From: CAVWNR01 sp963756525
Lineage (GTDB): Bacteria > Actinomycetota > Actinomycetes > Mycobacteriales > Jatrophihabitantaceae
Direction: 5' to 3'
Length of the DNA: 64,000 nucleotides
NCBI GenBank assembly: GCA_963756525.1
Contig: CAVWNR010000004.1
Span: 248,001-312,000, forward strand
In this document: one piece after another, positions 9,575 through 16,316 of the stretch
Layout of the letters: each line of letters opens with the position of its first letter
How positions within the stretch are numbered: position 1 is the stretch's first letter
Program-made: the position numbers and the translations under genes
The notes under the pieces: model-generated
What the model was told of the DNA's origin: nothing
Databases searched by the model: none
Seen by the model: only the letters and a program-made list of their open reading frames with translations

Positions 9575-10204
9575 TTATTTGGGCGCTCGGGACCTGCGCG
9601 GCAGCGGCCAACCTCGCCGGTGCGTCTTCGGCGCCGAGGCAGCGACCATCATCCGGACCGCCGGGTTCGACTCTCGCCGCCAGGTCGCCCGGCGCCGCCG
9701 CCACTCGTCCAGCACGATCTGTAACTCGTCCACCGAGAACGTCCTGGCTTTCAACAAGCCATCAACCTGGTCTAGCCAGGTCAGCAGCTCGGCCTGCGCT
9801 GGCAGGAAGTCGGTGCCGTGCACCGCTCGGGTAACCCGCAACATCACCGCATCGTCGCTGATAAGCCGTCGTAGCCGGCGCTGGTCGACCAGCGCCGCTG
9901 CTGACCGGTCGATCTCACCGGAGTGCTCGACGGTGTGCCTGGGCTGACCGGCTGCGGACACACGAGGGTGCCCGCACTGAACTGTTAGCCGCGACTGTGC
10001 CAACGTGCTATGCCGGTAAGCAAGCCGGCGACACCGCTCGCATGGCTTGTTCCGTCGCTGTACGCCTGTCATTGCAATCGCCCTTTCTGGTAGGAGACGA
10101 AGCACCCGAACGCTCGGATGTCTCGCCGAACTATTCGCACTACCGAGCCTGTCGTGACGATGGACTTGAAGCCATCCCCCATCCGGCTCTGCTGCAGACC
10201 ACAC
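9575..10204 (-). CDS. Hypothetical protein, doubtful
   Basis: The only plausible coding frame in the 1.1 kb between the VOC gene and the IS21 element (9241-10407). Its last third reads like protein, with an amphipathic segment around AQAELLTWLDQVDGLL and SVDELQIVLDEWRRR, whereas the first two thirds are Arg/Ser-rich and unconvincing. The true start would be well downstream of the first ATG. I recognise no family. It could be the tail of a mobile-element gene cut by later events. The rest of the interval shows nothing. Confidence 0.25.
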   Translation of the reverse strand: MWSAAEPDGGWLQVHRHDRLGSANSSARHPSVRVLRLLPERAIAMTGVQRRNKPCERCRRLAYRHSTLAQSRLTVQCGHPRVSAAGQPRHTVEHSGEIDRSAAALVDQRRLRRLISDDAVMLRVTRAVHGTDFLPAQAELLTWLDQVDGLLKARTFSVDELQIVLDEWRRRRATWRRESNPAVRMMVAASAPKTHRRGWPLPRRSRAPK

Positions 10205-10407
10205 AGCCGTCCCCCAATCGGCGGACTGTCCGGCTCAGCCACTGACAGCGAGCACCCACGGCGGGGACAGGTAGAACCCAAACCGGCTCACCTGCCGTTG
10301 CCGCGGTCGACCGGCATCCAGCGCGGCTGCAGTTGCCACACCGCCTCCCGCCGGGCGCCACTCCCCCTCCTGAAGGTCGAGCATCCGGTCATTGCCGTAA
10401 TCGCGCG

Positions 10408-10459
10408 TGTCGACGACGCGTGAAAACTGACCCCGTGTCTACGCCGGAAAACTGACCCT
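10408..10459 (+). repeat. IS21 left end with two IstA-type repeats
   Basis: The terminal inverted repeat starts TGTCGAC at 10408. TGAAAACTGACCCC at 10421-10434 is repeated as GGAAAACTGACCCT at 10446-10459. The istA start follows 45 bases later, so the promoter must lie in or next to these sites. Confidence 0.8.
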
Positions 10460-10504
10460 CTTCGCCTGATCCTGGCTGCCACCGAGCCAGGAGGACCGAA
10501 GGCG

Positions 10505-11746
10505 ATGTTGGACGTGGAGGACTGGGCTGAGATCCGTCGGATGCACCGCAGCGAGCAGATGCCGATCAAGGTGATCGCGCGGGTGCTGGGGATCTCGAAG
10601 AACACGGTACGGGCGGCGCTGGCCTCGGACGGGCCGCCGAGGTACGAGCGGGCGTCGGCGGGGTCGATCGTGGATGAGGTCGAGCCGCGGATCCGGGAGT
10701 TGCTTAGGGCGGTGCCGAGGATGCCGGCGACGGTGATCGCGGAGCGGATCGGGTGGACGAACGGGATGACGGTGTTGACCGCGCGGGTGCGGGAGTTGCG
10801 GCCGGTGTATCTGCCGCCGGACCCGGCTTCGCGGACGTCGTATGTGGCTGGAGAGATCGCGCAGAACGATTTCTGGTTCCCCGACATCGAGCTGCCGGTG
10901 GGCTATGGGCAGACCCGCACCGCCAAGCAGTTGCCGGTGCTGACGATGGTCACCGGCTATTCGCGGTGGCTGTCTGCGATGCTGATCCCGACTCGGACTG
11001 CGGAGGACCTGTTCGCCGGCTGGTGGGGTCACCTCACCGGGTTGGGTGCGGTGCCGCGGGTGCTGGTCTGGGACGGTGAGGGCGCGGTCGGCCAGTACGG
11101 CGGCGGCCGGAATCGGCTCACCGCCGAGTGTCAGGCGTTCCGCGGCACGCTCGGGGCGAAGGTGTTGATCTGCCGCCCGCGGGACCCGGAGGCGAAGGGG
11201 ATCATCGAACGGGCGCACGACTACCTGGAGACCTCGTTCCTGCCCGGGCGCAGGTTCAGCTCACCGGCCGACTTCAACGCCCAGCTGCAGGCGTGGCTGA
11301 CGCTGGTGAATCAGCGGCGCCGGCGAGTGTTGGGGTGCGCGCCGACCGAGCGGATCGCGGCGGACCGGGCCGCGATGCTGGCGTTGCCGCCGGTCGGGCC
11401 CGCGACTGGGTGGCGGGCCTCGACCCGGCTGCCGCGAGACCACTACATCCGCCTGGACGGCAACGACTACTCGGTGCACCCGGCGGTGATCGGCCGCCGG
11501 GTCGAGATCGTCGCGGACCTGGCGCGGGTGCGGGTGTTCTGTGATGGGCGGCTCGTCGCCGACCACGACCGGGTATGGGCTTGGCACCAGACCGTGTCCG
11601 ATCCCGAGCACGTGGCTGCCGCCAAGCGGCTACGTCACCAGCGGATCGGCCTGGTCCGCCCGGCCGCCGAGTCCGACGTGCAGATCCGCTGCCTGGATGA
11701 CTACGACGCCGCGCTAGGCCTCGACACCGACGGGTCGGTGGCCTGA
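10505..11746 (+). CDS. istA: IS21 transposase IstA
   Basis: A 413-residue DDE transposase that binds the element ends and catalyses strand transfer together with IstB. The N-terminal helix-turn-helix covers about residues 19-40 (VIARVLGISKNTVR). The retroviral-integrase-like core has D127 (FPDIELP), D190 (VWDGEGA) and E235 (KGIIERAHDYLE), in the expected order and spacing. The C-terminal beta domain includes YIRLDGNDYSVHP. ATG 10505 follows GGAGGACCGAAGGCG. Length and motifs are normal, so the enzyme is probably active. Confidence 0.95.
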   Translation: MLDVEDWAEIRRMHRSEQMPIKVIARVLGISKNTVRAALASDGPPRYERASAGSIVDEVEPRIRELLRAVPRMPATVIAERIGWTNGMTVLTARVRELRPVYLPPDPASRTSYVAGEIAQNDFWFPDIELPVGYGQTRTAKQLPVLTMVTGYSRWLSAMLIPTRTAEDLFAGWWGHLTGLGAVPRVLVWDGEGAVGQYGGGRNRLTAECQAFRGTLGAKVLICRPRDPEAKGIIERAHDYLETSFLPGRRFSSPADFNAQLQAWLTLVNQRRRRVLGCAPTERIAADRAAMLALPPVGPATGWRASTRLPRDHYIRLDGNDYSVHPAVIGRRVEIVADLARVRVFCDGRLVADHDRVWAWHQTVSDPEHVAAAKRLRHQRIGLVRPAAESDVQIRCLDDYDAALGLDTDGSVA

Positions 11747-11760
11747 TGCGCAGCAACGAG

Positions 11761-11904
11761 CTACCAGCCCATGTCCTTGGCGACGTCGTGCTGCGCGGCA
11801 GCAATCTGCTCCTCGTTGACCGGCAAGACGTCGAACAACACGACCGCGTCGGCACGCCAGAGCGTGACGGTGACCGTCGGCAGATTCGGCGTCATGCCCG
11901 ACAT
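11761..11904 (-). CDS. Small antisense ORF between istA and istB
   Basis: A 47-residue frame on the opposite strand, in the unusually long 208-base gap between istA and istB. The translation has PTVTVTLWRADAVVLFDVL, which resembles a family of short actinobacterial proteins of unknown function (TLWRADALVLFDWL-like), though the tail differs. The residue pattern is protein-like, but the Shine-Dalgarno is weak. It may be a passenger fragment left in the element. No function is proposed. Confidence 0.42.
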   Translation of the reverse strand: MSGMTPNLPTVTVTLWRADAVVLFDVLPVNEEQIAAAQHDVAKDMGW

Positions 11905-11954
11905 ACTGTCCGGTTCTCTGCCCGCGGCGCGTTCGGTGGGGCGGTGAGGCGCTG

Positions 11955-12746
11955 ATGCCCGCCGCGAAGGCACCGGCTCGAGATCTCGCCGCGGAGGTCG
12001 CGTTCCTGACCCGCGCACTGAAAGCGCCGACGCTGCGCGAGTCCGTGGCCCGGCTCGCCGAGCGGGCCCGCGCCGAATCGTGGTCGCACGAGGAGTTCCT
12101 CGTCGCCTGCCTGCAACGCGAGGTCTCCGCCCGCGAGTCCCACGGCGGCGAAGGACGGATCCGCGCCGCGAAGTTCCCGGCCCGCAAGTCGCTGGAAGAG
12201 TTCGACTACCAGCACGCCCGAGGGTTGAAACGCGACCTGATCGCCCACCTAGGCACCCTGGACTTCGTCACCGCCAAAGACAACGTCGTGTTTCTTGGCC
12301 CGCCCGACACCGGCAAGACCCACCTGGCAACGGGCCTGGCGATCCGCGCCTGCCAGGCCGGACACCGGGTCGCCTTCGCTACCGCCGCGCAGTGGGTCAC
12401 CACCCTGGCCGAAGCCCACCACGCCGGCCGGCTGCAAGCCGAACTGACCCGCCTGGGCCGCTACCCGCTACTCGTCGTCGACGAGGTCGGCTACATCCCG
12501 TTCGAACCCGAAGCCGCGAACCTGTTCTTCCAACTGGTCTCCAGCAGGTATGAGCGCGCCTCGCTGATCGTCACCTCCAACAAGATGTTCGGCCGCTGGG
12601 GTGAGGTGTTCGGTGACGAGGTCGTCGCCGCCGCGATGATCGACCGGCTGGTCCATCACGCCGAAGTCATCGCGCTCAAAGGCGACAGCTACCGGCTCAA
12701 GGACCGCGACCTCGGCCGCGTCCCCGCGGCCGTCGAGCAGGACTGA
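11955..12746 (+). CDS. istB: IS21 helper ATPase IstB
   Basis: A 263-residue AAA+ ATPase that assembles on target DNA and activates IstA. Walker A is GPPDTGKT at 115-122, where the more common residue is GPPGTGKT; the G-to-D change is in the flexible loop, so activity may survive. Walker B is LLVVDEVGY with D176-E177, and the sensor TSNKMFGRWGE follows. The N-terminal IstA-interaction region is present. Usually istB overlaps istA; here it starts 208 bases downstream, so it may need its own ribosome entry. Confidence 0.94.
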   Translation: MPAAKAPARDLAAEVAFLTRALKAPTLRESVARLAERARAESWSHEEFLVACLQREVSARESHGGEGRIRAAKFPARKSLEEFDYQHARGLKRDLIAHLGTLDFVTAKDNVVFLGPPDTGKTHLATGLAIRACQAGHRVAFATAAQWVTTLAEAHHAGRLQAELTRLGRYPLLVVDEVGYIPFEPEAANLFFQLVSSRYERASLIVTSNKMFGRWGEVFGDEVVAAAMIDRLVHHAEVIALKGDSYRLKDRDLGRVPAAVEQD

Positions 12747-12751
12747 CCGCA

Positions 12752-13003
12752 ATGCGTGACGCTTTACCGCCCAGCCCCGCCGGCTACCCCCGCTACGGGT
12801 TCACCTGCCAAGCCTGCGGATGCCTCATCGTCACCGACGTGGAGGGCCTGTTCAGCACCCCGACCCGCGGAAGCACACGACGGTTCTGCACACCCGCCTG
12901 CCGCCAAGCCGCCTACCGACGCCGCCGCGCCGCCATCGCCGAGAACACACCCCGCCAACACCACGGCGGCCGCACCCGACGACTTACCAAACAGCCGAAA
13001 TGA
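12752..13003 (+). CDS. Small zinc-finger-like protein in IS21 element
   Basis: An 83-residue protein starting six bases after the istB stop and ending just before the right terminal repeats, so it is part of the element. CQACGCLI and later RRFCTPACRQAAYRRRR give a Cys-x2-Cys / Cys-x3-Cys pattern typical of a small zinc ribbon, followed by a basic tail. A related layout occurs in the broken gene at 56709-57079. A role in transposition, such as DNA binding or target choice, is inference only. Confidence 0.7.
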   Translation: MRDALPPSPAGYPRYGFTCQACGCLIVTDVEGLFSTPTRGSTRRFCTPACRQAAYRRRRAAIAENTPRQHHGGRTRRLTKQPK

Positions 13004-13010
13004 CCGATCA

Positions 13011-13063
13011 GGGGGTCAGTTTTCAACCGCAGCCAGGGGGTCAACTTTCAGGCGCTGTTGACA
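13011..13063 (+). repeat. IS21 right end with two IstA-type repeats
   Basis: GGGGGTCAGTTTTCA at 13011-13025 and GGGGGTCAACTTTCA at 13036-13050 are the inverted counterparts of the left-end motifs. The element closes with GCTGTTGACA at 13063. Confidence 0.8.
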
Positions 13064-13087
13064 ATCGCGAACTTCCCACGTCCTCAA

Positions 13088-13146
13088 CGCGGCAGATGCG
13101 GATGGCCGCGTGGCGTTCCACGTTGACCGCGGCAGATGCGGATGGC
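13088..13146 (+). repeat. Pair of 19-bp direct repeats
   Basis: CGCGGCAGATGCGGATGGC occurs exactly at 13088-13106 and 13128-13146, a 40-base period. Between them lies the small palindrome CGTGG-CGTT-CCACG, and CAGGACGTCCTG follows at 13155-13166. The cluster sits between the IS21 right end and the promoter of the next operon. It could be the end of a lost element or a protein-binding region. Confidence 0.6.
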
Positions 13147-13357
13147 TGCGATGTCAGGACGTCCTGCCGGGCTCAACCTAGACCGGCGGCGCGCGGTCGT
13201 GGAGGCGCTGGTAGAGCCGGTCGAGGGGGCCAAGGCGGAGCGCCGAGGCGCGCCCTGGCGCCGGACCGCTCGCGTTCCCCTCGCACGCCTGGCGCCGAGG
13301 TTCCAAGCGGCCGACAGGCCGTGAAGTCGTACATCGCGACGCACAGTCATGATGTAC

Positions 13358-13370
13358 TACACTTGGACCA
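13358..13370 (+). promoter_or_regulatory. Candidate leaderless promoter of the 13370 operon
   Basis: TACACT at 13358-13363 fits an actinobacterial -10 box and ends seven bases before ATG 13370, where no Shine-Dalgarno is present. This is the layout of a leaderless transcript. No good -35 is visible. Confidence 0.4.
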
Positions 13371-14230
13371 TGAGCGAGAAGTCGATCACCATCACCATAG
13401 AGGGCAAGGTGGGCTACGAGGACGAGATCACGGTCACCCAGGCGGCCCGGATCATCGCCTTCCTCAATGCCGACGAGGGCGACTCCTCGCCCGTCCCTGA
13501 CCTTGGCGCAGGCCTGGGCGACGCCTCGCGGACCGACACCGCCAAGAAGACAGGGAAGGCGGTCGGAAGTGCCCGCGAGGCGCTGGACCTATCGGGGGCC
13601 AAGACGAACCCGGAGAAGATCGTCGCCCTCGGGCAGTACGTCCTGCAGGACGGCGGCGAGACCTTCAAGGTCGAGGACGTCAAGGCGCAGTTCCGGCGCG
13701 CCAGGGAGACAGCGCCCGGCAACTTCAGCCGGGACCTCGCTGTCGCCGTGAAGGAAGGCTGGATAGCCCAGGGCGACGGCGACGAGTATTACGTCACGAC
13801 CAAGGCCCAGGGCATCTTCGACGCCGACTTCAAGTTTCCCAAGGGGACGTCCGGCGGAGGCGGCAGGCCCAGGGGGGCCACGAAGACGACGACCAAGTCC
13901 AAGGCCAAGCCCGAGGTCTTCGCGGACATCGACGAGTTCCCCACCAGGATGGACGGCGTCCCTGCCTACTCCAAAATGAAGTCCGACAAGGACAGGTTGC
14001 TGTGGGCCCTCCACTTCGCGAAGTCCCATGGGATTAGGGGGCTCGCCAATAAGGACTTGTCATGGCTGACCGACCACCTCGGGGCAGGCGTGCCCAGCGG
14101 GCACGTCGCCGGGGCCTTCAGGAGCGGCAAGTCCGCCGGGTACATGAACCGCTCGACGATCGACCAGACGATCCGCATGACCGACGACGGAGATGCCTAC
14201 CTCAAGACGGTCGGCGCGGCGGAGTCGTGA
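13370..14230 (+). CDS. Unrecognised protein with tandem winged-helix-like repeats
   Basis: A 286-residue cytoplasmic protein of no family I can name. Residues 1-36 form a short conserved-looking head (SITITIEGKV, then ITVTQAARIIAFLN). Two modules of about 75 residues resemble each other: 79-150 (KIVALGQYVLQDGG ... YYVTTKAQGIFD) and 205-283 (RLLWALHFAKSHG ... IRMTDDGDAYL). Each has helices ending in a beta wing, like winged-helix domains. A Gly/Lys/Thr-rich linker covers 160-182. Arg is encoded by AGG at about seven places (for example residues 166, 168, 193, 209, 223, 251), unlike the neighbours, which suggests transfer. It overlaps the next gene by four bases (GTGA) and is surely co-translated with it. 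I infer a sensor or regulator role. ATG 13349 is an alternative start. Confidence 0.85.
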   Translation: MSEKSITITIEGKVGYEDEITVTQAARIIAFLNADEGDSSPVPDLGAGLGDASRTDTAKKTGKAVGSAREALDLSGAKTNPEKIVALGQYVLQDGGETFKVEDVKAQFRRARETAPGNFSRDLAVAVKEGWIAQGDGDEYYVTTKAQGIFDADFKFPKGTSGGGGRPRGATKTTTKSKAKPEVFADIDEFPTRMDGVPAYSKMKSDKDRLLWALHFAKSHGIRGLANKDLSWLTDHLGAGVPSGHVAGAFRSGKSAGYMNRSTIDQTIRMTDDGDAYLKTVGAAES

Positions 14231-15189
14231 CCGACGGTGCCCACGACCCAGTCGCGCTCCGGGTGCAGCGGCTCGACCTCCAACTGCAGACCCTCGTCCT
14301 CGGTCAACTGGCCGCCGGCCGGTCCGAGGGGGGCGCGTTCTCCCCGGCGGCCGTCCCGCAGTTGTTCCACGACTTCGGGCTCCCCGCTCCGGCCAAGATC
14401 GCGAACGTCTTGCTAGCCCTGACGACGAAGAAGTGGTTCGCGAAGCAGCGGCAGCGGGGTGCCTACAAGGTTACGCCTGCCGGGCAGGCCAAGGTTCGCG
14501 AGCAGATGACCGGCCTCGACCTGGTGGCCCTCGTCGCCGAGTCCGCGCACGAGAACGCCCCCGTGCTGGGTCGCACGGAGCACGCTATCGTGCCCGTGCA
14601 CATGGCCCCTCCCGCCCTGGTGCAGCCCCTCCGCGCGTTCCTCACGGACCATCCCTTCGACACGAACGTCTTCGGGATGACCCGGTTCCCTGACGCGCAG
14701 GCGGGGACAGCTGACCCCGTGGGGCGTGCCCTGGCCGTCGTGAGGGAAATATGCTCCGAGTCCGGGCTGGAGTTCCACCTGGCGTCCGACCGCGCGATCG
14801 TCGACGACCTGTGGGCCAACGTCACAGCGCACATGTGGGCCTGCCGCTACGGCGTCGCCCTGTTCGATGACCGGGTCGACCGCGGCCTGAACCACAACCT
14901 CCTGATCGAGGTCGGCGCGATGCTCATGACCGGTCGCCGCTGCGCCCTCCTGAAGGACCGGTCCATCGAGAGGATGCCGACCGACTTCGTCGGGATGATC
15001 TACAAGTCTGTGGACCTGTCGGCCGAGGACACCGTCGCGGCGACGGTGCGGGTGTGGCTCAAGGACGACCTCGGCATCGGCGGCATAGAATCGCACCGCG
15101 AAACCGAGCACGCGGAGTCGTCCGCTCCCCGCGGGGAGCCGCACCAGGACGAGTTCCCTCTGCGCCCGGACGGCCCGCGAGTCTTTTAG
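14227..15189 (+). CDS. Winged-helix protein with C-terminal TIR-like/nucleotide-acting domain
   Basis: A 320-residue protein in two parts. Residues about 8-95 look like a winged helix (PAAVPQLFHDFG, then KKWFAKQRQRGAYKVTPAG). Residues about 145-282 match the pattern of TIR-like or nucleoside-deoxyribosyltransferase-like domains of bacterial conflict systems: NVFGMTRF (first strand), YGVALFDD, then NHNLLIEVGAML with E228 where such folds place their catalytic Glu, then ALLKD and PTDFVGMIYKSVD. The tail (283-320) is polar and probably disordered. The GTG start overlaps the stop of the upstream gene. By analogy it may cleave or bind a nucleotide such as NAD+ when triggered; this is inference. 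No TIR family name can be given from sequence reading alone. Confidence 0.85.
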   Translation: MTDGAHDPVALRVQRLDLQLQTLVLGQLAAGRSEGGAFSPAAVPQLFHDFGLPAPAKIANVLLALTTKKWFAKQRQRGAYKVTPAGQAKVREQMTGLDLVALVAESAHENAPVLGRTEHAIVPVHMAPPALVQPLRAFLTDHPFDTNVFGMTRFPDAQAGTADPVGRALAVVREICSESGLEFHLASDRAIVDDLWANVTAHMWACRYGVALFDDRVDRGLNHNLLIEVGAMLMTGRRCALLKDRSIERMPTDFVGMIYKSVDLSAEDTVAATVRVWLKDDLGIGGIESHRETEHAESSAPRGEPHQDEFPLRPDGPRVF

Positions 15190-15366
15190 TGTGCCGCTCT
15201 GGCGGAAGTGACACACGCTCATCGGCATGGTCGCACCGTTGAGATCCGCCCTCATCTGGCCATGACACCGGTCGCTCAGCGGGGCGGCGTCCACCGGGCT
15301 GGTCGGCTGTTGACGGGGGTGTCGGGTCGGCCAGACTCGACCACGGCGGGAGCCGGATGTTCCCGG

Positions 15367-15711
15367 TTACAGGTCCAGTACGCGGCGAAGTCCGCGGCTG
15401 ACCTCGGCCAGCAGGGCGTCGGGGACATCCCCGGCACGGTCAGTCAGATCCGTCTTGTTCAACGTGGCCAGCGCGGTGACGTTGACCACCGACTCGCGGG
15501 GCAGGCCGACCGCTGCCGCCGGCAGGAAGACGTTGCCCGGCATGACCGCCAGCGCGGTGTTCGAGGTGATCACGGCGACCAGCACGGTCGCCAGCCGCGA
15601 CGCGTTGTACGCCTCGGCCTGCACCACCAGCACCGGGCGGCGCTTGGCCGGTCGGCTGCCCACCGCCGGGCCCAGCTCGGCCCAGTAGATGCCGCCGCGC
15701 TCGATCACCAC
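15367..15711 (-). CDS. MazF/PemK-type endoribonuclease toxin
   Basis: A 114-residue toxin of the PemK/MazF fold, which cuts mRNA at short sequences. It shows the family layout: RGGIYWAELGP in the first strand, KRRPVLVVQ with the catalytic-type Arg, and LVAVITSN containing the conserved Thr/Ser region. It overlaps the upstream antitoxin gene (GTG start inside the TGA region), so translation is coupled. It converges with the TIR-like operon 178 bases away. Length is normal and no key segment is missing. Confidence 0.9.
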   Translation of the reverse strand: MVIERGGIYWAELGPAVGSRPAKRRPVLVVQAEAYNASRLATVLVAVITSNTALAVMPGNVFLPAAAVGLPRESVVNVTALATLNKTDLTDRAGDVPDALLAEVSRGLRRVLDL

Positions 15712-15956
15712 GCCTCGTCGCCGCCGGCCAGCGTGCGCCGCCCGATGGCCACCGCGTCGGCGGTGGACTGGTCGAGCCCACCGCCCACTCGCTCGAGCGC
15801 CGCATCGATCTGCCCCGACAGCGCCTGCGCGTCGAGCTCGTCCAGGTAGCGCTCGGCCGCCCGGGCGAAGAACTGCGACCGGCTCAGGTGCAACTGACGC
15901 GCGCGCCGGCTGACGCGCTGGAAGGTCTCATCCGGAACGGAAATCGCGGTCTTCAC
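15705..15956 (-). CDS. Ribbon-helix-helix antitoxin of the MazF-type toxin
   Basis: An 83-residue protein whose first 45 residues, KTAISVPDETFQRVSRR then LHLSRSQFFARAAERYL, form a ribbon-helix-helix DNA-binding domain. The acidic, flexible tail should wrap the toxin. GTG 15956 is chosen because it directly precedes KTAISVP and lies six bases after a TATACT -10 box, so the mRNA is probably leaderless. An ATG far upstream would add unrelated residues and is rejected. It should repress its own promoter together with the toxin. Confidence 0.88.
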   Translation of the reverse strand: MKTAISVPDETFQRVSRRARQLHLSRSQFFARAAERYLDELDAQALSGQIDAALERVGGGLDQSTADAVAIGRRTLAGGDEAW

Positions 15957-15985
15957 GGCGCCAGTATAACTCGGTATAACCAACG
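15957..15985 (-). promoter_or_regulatory. Toxin-antitoxin promoter with direct-repeat operator
   Basis: On the minus strand GTTATAC occurs twice, ten bases apart (plus-strand GTATAAC at 15964-15970 and 15974-15980). The inner copy contains the -10 hexamer TATACT just before the antitoxin GTG. One-turn spacing suits a ribbon-helix-helix dimer pair covering the promoter. Confidence 0.6.
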
Positions 15986-16316
15986 AAGACCGCCCGGCCG
16001 ACATTTTCGCCAGGATCCCCAGCCCGCCGCACACTCCCCGCCCGCCCGCGCCGAAGAGAAACTGGCGGACACCAACAACGCCGACCCCCTAACCGGATCG
16101 GCGTCGCTTCCGCGCTCCGCCATCCCAGCCCGCACTCGCCCGCCACCCAACCGCAGTCACGCAGAGTGATCGGCGCAGATCACCACATCAGTCCGGATCG
16201 CGCCCTGTACCGAACACTTCACAGTCGACAACTCGGGCGCAACAGCCTGTGATGGGAGTGGCCACTTCAGCTCGGACCTACCCGCACTTCCTGGAATGCA
16301 CCGTGTCGTGAAGCTC

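Larger units (their letters stand above)
10408..13063 (+). mobile_element. Complete IS21-family insertion sequence (2.66 kb)
   Basis: The element carries istA and istB in the usual order plus a third small gene. Its ends are imperfect inverted repeats: the left end from 10408 (TGTCGACGACGCGTGAAAAC) and the complement of the right end to 13063 (TGTCAACAGCGCCTGAAAGT) agree at 21 of 28 positions. Each end has a second internal copy of the GAAAACTGACCC motif, as expected for the multiple IstA binding sites of IS21. ATCGCG occurs on both flanks (10400-10405 and 13064-13069), but on the left it sits two bases away from the end, so the target duplication is uncertain. Both transposition genes look intact. 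Confidence 0.87.

Noticed and set aside
13136..13324. End of a serine recombinase (LDRRRAVVEALVEPV)
   Set aside because: Only about 15 residues are similar and nothing before or after continues the match.
13370..15189. Restriction-modification or CBASS operon
   Set aside because: Neither methyltransferase, nuclease nor cyclase motifs are seen in the two proteins.
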